The notes below the pieces were generated by a model. That model was not told the origin of the DNA. It did not search any database and saw only the letters and a list, made by a program, of their open reading frames with translations. A DNA stretch of 34,168 nucleotides from Ephemerocybe angulata (Eukaryota > Basidiomycota > Agaricomycetes > Agaricales > Psathyrellaceae): positions 1 through 34,168 of the forward strand of contig JAACJK010000243.1 in NCBI GenBank assembly GCA_013368325.1, read 5' to 3'. The position numbers and the translations under genes were made by a program. Below, in pieces: positions 19,924 through 28,727 of this stretch (position 1 is the first letter of the stretch; the number at the start of each line of letters is the position of its first letter).

Positions 19924-21001
19924 TCAATCAAGTCGATCAACGAGCTGAGCTTGACGGGTCTCATCCCGTGCACGAGCTGCCTCAAGTGCAGCATTGTCTG
20001 ACTTTGCACGTTGCTCGAGACTGTCACGGAGGATACTATTGGCAGTCCTTCGTACTTTTCGGGGGCGCCGATCACCACTGTCACCATCCATGTTCTCTTT
20101 CTCAGAGTCATTCATCGACAATGACCTGTCACGCCTGTAAGAACAATTAGCAAAAAATTGGCAAAAAAATTGAAATAGAATGAAAATAGGAACAAACAGT
20201 TACACACTTTCGTTGCTGGCCTTGATGCTCCCGAACGGTTGCACCAGGTAATTCAGCAATGTCAGTGAGGGTGTCCCTCTTGACGGTACCTTTCATGGCC
20301 GCATCGCGAAGCTCCAGTGCTGCTTTTGTCTCTGCAGACGTATGGGACTTGGCACTGGCTGCTTTCCTTTCCTTCTCGTCCTCATGATCTTTGATAAGCA
20401 CTGCAATTGTTGTCAACCTCTGCAATGTCCGTGTCAGAAGAGTGATTTGATCGTTGCATGCTATGATGCGTACCATGATATGTTCATTTACATCTTCATT
20501 TGTTCCGGTATCTTGAAGAGAGCGTGCTTCGTTCCGCTACAAACATAGCAAGCGCATATATTCAGTAATGAAGATGAAAATGAGCTAATACAAGTCATAT
20601 ACCTTATGAGCATCCATAATGACCTTGAAGCGCGCTCGGCATGCGGCGCCTGTTCGGTCAATCGATGTACCTCCGTTCTGGGCAGTGTGCCGGCGCATCG
20701 TGTCTGCCAAGATATTCCAAGCTTCTTGAATGGGAGCACCCTTACTCTCCAGGAACGGTTTCAGGGTCAATGCCTCCTCGATGAGAGCACGGTCTTGCCA
20801 TGCACGCCAGTTTGGCTGCCTCGCATTTCTGACCTGCTTCGAAACACGGTCAGGTGATGGGGACCGCGATGGGGAGGTAGGCGCATCATTGCTCGATGCG
20901 ACACTGGAGCCCTGCATGGTCGGCTCCGGTTCCTGCTCACTGGGTACAGGAGATGGGGAAGGAGAGGGGTTCTGAGCAGTTTGGCGTCTTGTTCGTGGCA
21001 T
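19924..21001 (-). CDS. SANT/Myb-like DNA-binding protein of a PIF/Harbinger element
   Basis: Exons 21001-20603, 20536-20208 and 20134-19924 join in phase to 312 residues. Introns are 66 and 73 bases (donors GTATAT and GTGTGT; acceptors GTAG and ACAG). After a Ser/Pro-rich start (residues 1-60), residues about 66-135 have spaced aromatic and helical features of a SANT/Myb-like domain (PNWRAWQDRALIEEA ... WNILADTM ... CRARFKVIMDAHK). The rest is helical and charged, with a Lys/Arg block (DRRPRKVRRTAN) fitting a nuclear signal. Harbinger elements code such a partner, which binds transposon ends and brings in the nuclease. The frame stays open past the TGA 19926-19924 for about 36 more coiled-coil-like codons to a TAG near 19813, so the TGA may be a recent premature stop. 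Confidence 0.72.
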
Positions 21002-21176
21002 TTGTGAGTGTGAGAGAAGTATTCTGGGATGTCTAGTAGTAGTTGTATTCGAAACAAACTTAAGACGTGAGCCACTGAAATAGCCATCAGCCGGCCACAG
21101 ACGCACCCCACACATCGTCATTTTGCCATGGGTGGCTGCCCGTGGCTCCCTCCACACAACGTCCTATTGACTTGCC
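21002..21176. other. Promoter-side spacer between the SANT/Myb-like gene and the KDZ remnant
   Basis: No gene is seen. An imperfect hairpin CCATGGG...CCCGTGG lies at 21127-21146, near the point where KDZ-like coding begins, and could be close to the right end of the Harbinger element. No matching inverted repeat was found left of 18839. Confidence 0.3.
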
Positions 21177-21963
21177 CATTTCGCAGCCCTATCGTTTGAT
21201 ACCGCCAGGAAGAATATCACAGAGGAAGAGCAGAAGGACATGAACAATGGGAAGGCATTCTTTCTGCATGAAGAGATCTCCGCCAGTCAATTGATCATGC
21301 TGGGAATCGCCCTGGAAGAACAGCAGTGCGTAAACTGCACAATACCTCCTCCACCCGCTAACCTTCGCCCAGACGTAAACTTTCCATGCAGTGGAAAGGG
21401 AAGACATCAACCTCGACCGACAACAAACGCGCGAACATCACAGTACAAGTACGATACTACTACGTCAAAAGATAGAGCTACGGACCCCCAACAACAGTGC
21501 ATGTCCAAGCATGACAGCCCTTTTCCTTCCCTCATCAATCCTCGGCATCAGATCCAAGCACCCCACGATTCCGCAACTACTCGTTCAGGCATGCGACCCA
21601 CGGCTGTACGAGCTGGAATGGTGACTTCGTTGTGCCCAAGCAGTCGATGCCCTTCGGACTCTTTGCGATGGTCTCCTCCTCCGAGCGTACCTCTACCAGG
21701 ACAAGAAGCGGTTTCAACGGGGGCAGGTGGCGAATACCCGGTCGAACGGACTGATCGAGAGGGTGACGATGCAGATTCAGGCATCGGCTGACCGGTACCG
21801 GTCAGCTCAGTCAGCGATATGGGCACTGGGGGCGCACCTTGGACGTGACCTATACACCGAGCAATATCCGATCCTCTCCCCCGAGGATGTACGTAGCTTG
21901 CGAGAGGATGAGGATGAGGCCGATGGCGCCACTACTGGTCGCTGTGGCGAAGACGCCGGCTGA
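21177..21963 (+). pseudogene. KDZ-type transposase remnant, C-terminal part 1
   Basis: The reading starts in the frame giving FAALSFDTARKNITEEEQ and EEISASQLIMLGIALEEQQ. It shifts frame near 21330, continues as ACPSMTALFLPSSI and LLVQACDPRLYELEW (about 21510-21624), shifts again, and ends as QRGQVANTRSNGLIERVTMQ and IQASADRYRSAQSAIWALG (about 21718-21840). These blocks follow the order I know from the C-terminal half of fungal Kyakuja-Dileera-Zisupton (KDZ) transposases: a glutamine-rich ExxxQ segment, a PSxL block, then NTR...L..RV and Y..A..AL. The catalytic core and the N-terminal CxC zinc domain are missing. At least two frameshifts make it non-functional. The assignment is from remembered motifs and should be tested. 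Confidence 0.6.
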
Positions 21964-22471
21964 TGTCGGACGAGCGACGAGCAGAGAGCAGAGAGCAGAG
22001 GAGCAGAGGTCGGACGAGCGACGAGCAGCGATGCAGATACAAGGGCTGTATAGTCAAAGGTAAATAGAATACAGGGGGTAGGAGCAAAGCGACTATGTAC
22101 CTGTATAGTCAAAGAGATCAAGTGGGGAATAATGAACGAGTAGCTACGAGTATATATGTGTCCAGATGATCTCGAACGAAAATAGAACAATAGAATGATC
22201 CAAAGAACAATAGAGTCCATATGAGTCGATATGACTAAAAGGCAGCGCGCGAGCAGTGCGCCTGAGAACAAAGGTGTGAACAAGGTGTGAACGTGCTGTG
22301 CACGAGAATAAGAAGCGCGAACGTGCTGTGCATGAAGTGAGGGGAAGGCTCAGAAGAGCGAAGGCAGTATGAAGGTGTGCAAGGGTGTGCAAAGGTGTGC
22401 AAGAGTGTGCAGGAATGCGCACGAATGAATAGTAAAGGAAGAAATGAAAGGAAAAGAAGAGAAAATAAGTA
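21964..22471. mobile_element. 508-base insertion splitting the KDZ remnant (solo-LTR-like)
   Basis: The segment is bounded by direct repeats GGCTGA at 21958-21963 and 22472-22477, as expected for a target duplication. It starts TGTCGGACG and ends AAGTA. It is non-coding and contains its own repeats: GTCGGACGAGCGACGAGCAG at 21965-21984 and 22009-22028, CTGTATAGTCAAAG twice, and GGTGTGCAA units near 22374-22402. A TATA-like GTATATATG lies at 22150. Size and TG start suit a solo LTR, but the end is not a canonical CA and the duplication could be chance, so the class is open. Confidence 0.45.
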
Positions 22472-22499
22472 GGCTGACCGGTGTTCACGACAGTCGCAG

Positions 22500-23204
22500 C
22501 AAGAACAAGCCAAAAAAGGGCGACACCATGGAGTCGGTAAGGTCAGAGACCACCCGAACGGTGTCCTGGATATGGAGAACCAGAGGGGTTGGAGAAGGGT
22601 CCAGCGCCCCCGCCGATGTGGTCAGCTCGGCGGTGGCTGAACAGTTCCAAGGCGAGCTCAATGAAGGTCAGTCAAAAGCCCCTTCGTTGTGTAACAAACA
22701 CTCACCACATTCGATATAGCTGTCAAAATCGAGTGGTGCAAGAGTTGTGCCCGGAGCATGTGATGGGCAGAGGAGGTGGAGCTCGTTGTAGAGGAGATGA
22801 GCCGGGTTAAAGCTTCGTTCGAGCACCGCACTTCAGAATGGGATAAACGGGCGGTGGAGGCAAGGATAATCGCACCTGGGGTTGAGATAGAGCAGGGTGA
22901 GATCGACCCTCTTCTCATCGAAGGCCGTATTGCGTACGCTACCCAGCAAGCAGCCCAATTCCATGCAATGCGGGCATTCTGCGAGAAGCGATGGGTGCTG
23001 GTTTCTCAATTCGTTTCTTCCGGTGGAACGACAGCGTTGTCGGAAGGCGCAGGAGTGGCGGAGAAGCGGGCAGTAGATGGCGAGGCATTGGGTGTGGAGG
23101 ACGACGACGACGACGATGACGACGACGATGACAATGATGACGACGATGATGAAGAGGAAGACGGCGATGGCGACGATGCTGACAGTGATGTCGATGGTCT
23201 CTGA
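22500..23204 (+). pseudogene. KDZ-type transposase remnant, C-terminal part 2
   Basis: After the insertion the frame resumes with RTVSWIWRTRGV (about 22558-22593), which in KDZ proteins follows the NTR/YRxA block. An intron 22667-22719 (GTCAGT...ATAG, 53 bases) joins in phase to VKIEWCKSCARS, then TGA 22761-22763, then WAEEVELVVEEMSRVKASFE, again a KDZ-like ARA..W.EEV.L...EM.RV block. The end is a long Asp/Glu tail closing at TGA 23202-23204. The in-frame TGA stands where Arg is expected, so a CGA to TGA change is plausible. With part 1 it forms one decayed gene. Confidence 0.6.
23099..23180 (+). repeat. GAC/GAT trinucleotide tract coding an Asp-rich tail
   Basis: GAC and GAT codons alternate for some 80 bases with a few GAA and AAT. 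The opposite strand gives a His/Arg-rich shadow frame that is not a gene. Confidence 0.8.
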
Positions 23205-23370
23205 TGGTGGCTGTGTGATTGACAGAAACGACCGATCGCCGGTGCACCGTAGGCGCCGGCGCTAAAGTCAGCGGTTTCCATATTCCCCCATTTGCATTCA
23301 GTTGGTGGGCGGGAGGGGTATATATAGGTTGTACGGGATATCAGGTGGCTGTACTATAGTGAGAGGGGCA

Positions 23371-23452
23371 TTGCAATTTGCAAAACCCTCTAATGAGAGG
23401 CTGATATGCAAATATCATTTCCCTCTCATGAGAGGCCCTGGTTGCAACCAGG
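23371..23452. repeat. Palindrome cluster 1
   Basis: Five near-contiguous palindromes: TTGCAATTTGCAA (23371-23383), CCTCTAATGAGAGG (23387-23400), TGATATGCAAATATCA (23402-23417), CCTCTCATGAGAGG (23422-23435, perfect) and CCTGGTTGCAACCAGG (23437-23452, perfect). CTCT-type and TTGCAA-type palindromes alternate. Confidence 0.85.
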
Positions 23453-23685
23453 TGATGTACTCAGGTGTTCTTTTGGACACTCCCGTACCCCAGGCGCCCA
23501 AACCGAGAATTTCGACCTCTGGTCCAAAATTTCCATTCCGACAGCCCCTTGAGGCTAATTGATTAAATTTTAAGGATGGATGTGCAAGGATGAAATTTTC
23601 AACTCCAAAAGCGGTCGCGGGTAATGGAGATAATGTTCCGCATATGGATAGAGGCTGTGGTGCGTCGACTGTGCACAGGGCGTGT

Positions 23686-23748
23686 GCTCTAATTAGAGCG
23701 TAAACTGCAAACTTCGTTTTGCTTTAATTAGAGCGCCGTGTTGCAAAC
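23686..23748. repeat. Palindrome cluster 2
   Basis: GCTCTAATTAGAGC (23686-23699, perfect), TGCAAAC (23706-23712), GCTTTAATTAGAGC (23721-23734) and TTGCAAAC (23741-23748). The alternation of a CTCTAAT-type palindrome and a TGCAAA motif is the same as in cluster 1, 290 bases upstream. Confidence 0.85.
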
Positions 23749-24215
23749 ATGTCGCGTTATCTGGTGAAATATTTTTTTCAGACCTCAAAGGGGACCCTAC
23801 CTACCCTATGTAAGCATCAAAATCGCCAAATCGGGTAATTCCATCAAATTTGTAGGCAAATTGTGCACCGGAAATTCCCCGGTAACTTCCGGATTTGGTA
23901 GCCGGTCATACAGTGCGCACACACTATTCTGACCTCAGTATATATCTAAAACTATATAGAACTGTTTCAGAGACTATAGAAATACTATTTCATAACAATA
24001 GGCACTCATTTTTGTCCTATTCCTACCCAAAATAGCCCATATAAGCCCTAAAATTAGGGTTTGTCGGGGGGTATAAATATTTTTTTCCCTACCACGAGGA
24101 GGGGGTACCTACCTAACGTCCGGTCGGATTTTTGAAGGCCGGGACCCCCTTGCCCGAAACAGCTCTACAGTCGGCACGATGATATTCCCACCTAGATACT
24201 CGCGAACACTGCCTG

Positions 24216-24258
24216 GGAAATAGCGTGGAAATAGTCAATATATTTCCATGCTATTTCC
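24216..24258. repeat. 18-base inverted repeat
   Basis: GGAAATAGCGTGGAAATA (24216-24233) faces TATTTCCATGCTATTTCC (24241-24258) with one mismatch across a 7-base loop. Further copies of ATTTCCACACTATTTCC lie at about 24459-24485. Confidence 0.8.
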
Positions 24259-25349
24259 GAATAAAGTAGTCTAGAGAAATCGCAACTGTATTTCCACCAT
24301 ATTTCGCTCTCAATATAGTCAAGAAATACTGAATATCATTTGTTGCTTTTCGGTGCTCAAATTGGGTAGCAGATTGCATATATAGATTGATATTTCTAGC
24401 TTGAAATATATATTTTTAGAATATTTCTCATAGAAATAATTTAGAAATACTTCGAGCATTTCCACACTATTTCCACACTATTTCTTCCTGAAATAGCCTC
24501 CCACCCACGCAGGGGAAGCAATTTTGGGACTTTGCGCGAGGAGAATCCTTCAGACATGGAATACCCGCACTCGAGTATTGTAGTATGCGCGCTGCGTACA
24601 TTGGCAATGCGAGAGTAGTCCGATGTGCGCACTAGAGACTCAACGATTCAGATTCGTCGCTTTGAGTGTATAAATGAGGGAGAGGAATGGACGTGCACGG
24701 GGACGAGCGGATGCACAGCAAAAGGGATGGATGCACCTAATATGGAAGGGAGGACGGTCAATCAGTGTGAGCCAATATGAAGGTATGTGTGTTGGAGGAA
24801 GGCTTTCTGATGGCAGGGAAGAGGGACGGCGTTGGGATCGCCAACGCTACTGATATGCGCAGGATCAGTGAACGTCGCGATGGCTTGATGCGACTTGGGA
24901 TCACTGCTCACAGATGCGGGGTGTGCCTCCTCGAGAATGCCTAGCACGATGACGAACCAGCGTAGAGCATGAACGACGAACGCTAGGGGGCTCCTTGATC
25001 CTGTACCACCATCATCTGGTGGTTTTCCCACGCTTGGGAACAGGACTGGGACGGAGCAAAAACCACCCTCCTGCCTCCATTCTGGAGGTAGGAACGACGA
25101 GTGGGCTCCAGGGTCACCACCAACCGCCCCCCGACAGAAATAACGCTAGATCTCTGCTCAAGATGGGCCATTATCGCCCCAGTCCTCCCTTGAAAGAGCA
25201 CCAAACGTGCCCTCGACCCACTCGCCTCCCCCCAACCATGAGGCACTCCTAGCCTCAGGTGACTGGAGATCGAGCACGGGCGAAGCCTCACGCGCCAGGA
25301 GAACAAAGGAGAAAACGCGTCGTCGGGGTATGAAAAGGTACGCTCCGCG

Positions 25350-25357
25350 TATATAAG
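25350..25357 (+). promoter_or_regulatory. TATA box before LINE ORF1
   Basis: TATATAAG lies 73 bases before the ORF1 ATG (25423), followed by a CT-rich stretch (TCTCTCTCTTTC, about 25379-25390) of the kind that carries transcription starts in fungi. Confidence 0.45.
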
Positions 25358-25422
25358 TGGTACTCCCCCACCGAACGCTCTCTCTCTTTCATCCCAGATT
25401 CACAACCATCCAAGCAACCACA

Positions 25423-28056
25423 ATGTCTTCTAACAACTCCAACGCCCCCACCAACAACCCTTTGAGGTCCTCGAAGTTCAGGACCCTAAGGATTCCCCCC
25501 CTCACATGTCGTACCTCGCCGCGGCGAAGAACACCTCGCCGAACGGTTCCTCGAGGACCCCCTTCACCATAACCCACAATACCTCCGCTCCCAATCTCGC
25601 CCCTGTCCAGAACACTCAAGAGACCGAGGTCGCGATCCGCGCCGCGTCCATCCAGAACGCCCAGGAGGCCATGGCCGCGATCCGACTCGCGTCAAAGGAA
25701 CCCAACACCCCCTCCCCGGAGGAGGGGTCCTCCACCAAACCCTCCAACGCCACCACCAAATCGCGTGCCACGGGCAAGAAAGGCGGAAGATCGAACGCCT
25801 CAGGCCCCAACGCGGGTAAGCCTCACACAAAGCCCCTCGGCGCGCAAACCACCCTCATGGATTTCTACAAAGGGAGGACCACCAACGAGGGCGTCGATGA
25901 CTCCGCAAGGAAGACCCGCCAGGCCACAAAGGCAACCCAACAGTCCAAGATCCCTATCTCCGAGATGGGGAGGATCTCGAAGAGGAGGAACACCGAGGTC
26001 GAGGACCTGGAGCCCCAACCCTCCCCGACGAAGAAGAGCTTCCCTGCAGTCGGTTCCACCGCTACCATCCCCGTGAACGAGCCCACTCATGCCGAGGCGA
26101 ATAACCGCGTCGAAGCCGCCCCCTCGGGAGCTCAGGTCACGGCCCACTCCGTCGCCCCCACACCACGGTGCCGCCCACCCCGAGGAACGAGACCCCCGCC
26201 CAGCCCCCCAGGCCGAGCCACAAACTGAGCGTCCTCCCTCCCCGTCCCCTTCACCGCTGAAGAGAAAGGAAAGGGGAAGATGTTCCCGTCGTACCCCGAA
26301 GCGGACATGGAGATCGACGAGACCATGCAACGCGTCGAGACCTACCTTGATGAATTCGAGTTCCAACAGGAAGCAGGTACGCCGCACCAGGCATAAAGAT
26401 CCGAACCCCTTCTTACCCCGCCTCCAATCCAGATATTCTTGATGACGACGAGTTCGATCTCGAGGATTCCCCAGACCCCGAGACGATGGACGTCGATGAA
26501 GACGACGATGCAACCTCCGTCAGTAGCTACCACACCGTCGTCCCCAGACAATCCAACACATCCGGTGCTCACCCCAAGATGCCGTCCATCCCCCCTACAC
26601 ACCACGTTGTCATCGGCACCCCGGTCATGACGACAAAGACCACGGTCAGACCCACTCCCAGTCTAGCAGCAACGGGAACATCAACCCTCCTGCCACGGCC
26701 AGCACTCACGCCGCCGCAAATACATACGCCGCTGCAAACGTAGCCGCTAACGCGCACGCTGTCGCAAACGCCCACGCCGTCGCGAACGCCCATGCTGCCG
26801 CGAACGCACAGGTCCCTCCACTGGCACCCCCTCCCCTGAACATCCATAAGGCGGAGAACAACCCCCTCCTTAACCCGAACCCTACCCCCGGCCTGTATAT
26901 GCCCTCTGAAGTGCCCGAGTCCGGCTATCCGAAGGTCCAGTGCGATGCTCGGCACATCTTCGAACGAGTGGATCCCAACTCCATCGACCTCATGAAGGAC
27001 ATCGGCGGGGCGAAGTTCTGGATTCTCCTCGCGCACGACCGCCCCAACTCGGAGCTCTACAACCGGGACGGCCATCTTGGCGCTATGATCAAGAACGTTC
27101 TCAAGGATGCGCAACCAAAATTCCTCCGCATGCTCCCCGACCCCCGCTTCCCCCCCGACTCTGCCACGGGACCCAAACGTCCGCAAGGAATCCTCGCCTA
27201 CAACATGACCAATGAGCAGGCCGACTATATGGTAGAACGAGGCGGCATCGACACCCCCACTTGCTGGGCCATCACTCTCCCTTTCGCCCTCAGCAACGCG
27301 GCGTACGTCGGCTGTTTCGACAACATCCCCCCAAGCCAAGACGGCTCTAACGTGGAAGACGAGATAACAGCCATGGTCCGTAAGACTCTCCTTGCCGAAT
27401 CGGTCACCCTCCAGTCCAAACTCGACGCGATCCCGGCTGACGTCCCCAAGACTGAGTACATCGACTGGGTCCTCCGGTCAATCAGAGTTTCCAGCTTCCA
27501 ACCCTCCATCGGCGGCTCCACCAGGCCCGTCTACCGGATCTACATCCGCTCCCCACCTTTGACCCCAACGTCCACAACTCCGAGTTCCTCGCATTCTATT
27601 ACAAGCAGAACTACAGGGGCGAAAACTTCATCGCCCGTTTCTCCCAGCTCAACTGGCTTTGCAACGCCTGCAAGAGTATCGATCACCCTCACGGCCTTTG
27701 TCCCTTCACCACGATCCCAGGCTTCCACAATAAGAGGCTCAACGTACACGGCGTCACCATCACGGATGCCCCGGTCCAAGCCCCAGCGACCATCAACGTT
27801 ACGAGTCTCTCCACCCCGGATGAGACGACCACCCAGTCCTTCATGGACATCTACGCCAGACAGGCTAGCTCCTCCCTGCCTCCCTCCACCTCCAACTACG
27901 ACGCCGAGAGCTCCCAGGGAGGATGGAGCCAGGTCCCGCACGAGGGCGCGGAAGGGGCCGTGGAAATGGAGGAGGGAGGGCCGAGGCGGCTATAGGGGAG
28001 GTCGCGGCGGCAGAGGTGGCTACCAGAACGCCGACTATGACGCCGGATGGTTCTAA
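25423..28056 (+). pseudogene. LINE ORF1, nucleic-acid-binding protein, frameshifted
   Basis: ATG 25423 begins MSSNNSNAPTNN; a shift near 25455 leads to the frame with PPHMSYLAAAKN. Low-complexity Ala/Ser/Pro text runs to about 26228. An acidic part (MEIDETMQRVETYLDEFEF) is separated from ILDDDEFDLEDSPDPETM by a 56-base segment with intron ends (26377-26432). After 18-base repeats (26740-26811), a globular block runs from 26899 (KVQCDARHIFERVDPNSIDL to RPVYRIYIRS, about 27546). A shift then gives the zinc knuckle C-x2-C-x4-H-x4-C at 27660-27701. A further shift gives an RGG-rich end (GRGGYRGGRGGRGG) and the stop at 28054-28056. ORF1 proteins of this type bind element RNA and form the transposition particle. 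At least four shifts are needed. Confidence 0.75.
26740..26811 (+). repeat. Four 18-base repeats in LINE ORF1
   Basis: The units start at 26740, 26758, 26776 and 26794 and code for variants of A-V-A-N-A-H. Sequence differs mainly at third positions. Confidence 0.75.
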
Positions 28057-28727
28057 GGCTCTGGATACCCACTAACATCCCACGTAACGACCTCCTCATG
28101 AACGACTGTGCGCCCTCCCTATGACCGACTGACCTTTGACTCTTCGAACCCGCCCATCTGTTCTCTCTTCTATCGGACCTCCTCTTGTTAACAGTACTCA
28201 TGCCTCGCTCTCTCTATGCGTCCACTCTTCTTTCCGTATTTACGACTGACCCGTTGCTATGCCGTTCTATGACTATGCTTGCACCACCTTATGATACACG
28301 TACTACCGTCTCCATTTCTGTTTACCTCACGGCGACGAACTCATCATGCGAGACTCGTTGACCGTTCTCGCTGGACTCTCTATTATTTCCGCTACCGAGT
28401 ATTAGTGCCCAATACATCGTTTGTCGCCCCTCACTTCACAGGCACGAAAGATAAGAATGATCCATAAACGACGATCCTACAAACAAAGACAGACCGGGAG
28501 CCCACACCATAGGCCAAATATAGACTTATAATTACACGGGATGGCGCCCAAATATACTGGCTCTTAGGAGGACAGGAAAGCGCTGTTAGTCCCATACCTC
28601 CAGTGGTAGCTATGGAGTAAACTCAGCTCCGGGTTCGGTAAGCGTTGGTAGCGCCCCCATAACCCTATCATACCATCACCCCAGACACAACACAAGACGA
28701 ATAACAACTCAACGGTGCATTACAGAA
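28057..28727 (+). other. Spacer between LINE ORF1 and ORF2
   Basis: It is pyrimidine-rich (many CTCT, TCCTC runs) and has no supported gene. A 670-base gap between ORFs is long for a LINE, so ORF2 is more likely translated by re-initiation or a separate signal than by simple stop-start coupling. Confidence 0.5.

Larger units (their letters stand above)
23205..25349. other. Non-coding region with palindromes, no gene supported
   Basis: Frames are short and unlike protein. The left part holds a TATA-like TATATATAGG at 23319-23328 and the palindrome clusters listed separately. The stretch 23900-24500 is AT-rich with many TATTTC/GAAATA motifs. Two related blocks, ATATTTTTTTCAGACC (23768) and ATATTTTTTTCCCTAC (24077), each followed by CCTAC/TACCT runs, suggest an old local duplication. 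The part from about 24985 to 25349 may be the 5' region of the LINE. Confidence 0.5.

Noticed and set aside
22939..23281. Minus-strand His/Arg-rich and Ser-rich frames
   Set aside because: They mirror the GAC/GAT tract that codes for the Asp-rich tail of the KDZ remnant.
23371..23748. CRISPR-like array
   Set aside because: Repeats are palindromes of differing sequence without uniform spacers, and the window is eukaryotic.
24762..25252. Short frames on both strands as genes
   Set aside because: They overlap each other, have no start context, splice signals or motifs, and Pro/Arg-rich composition expected by chance.
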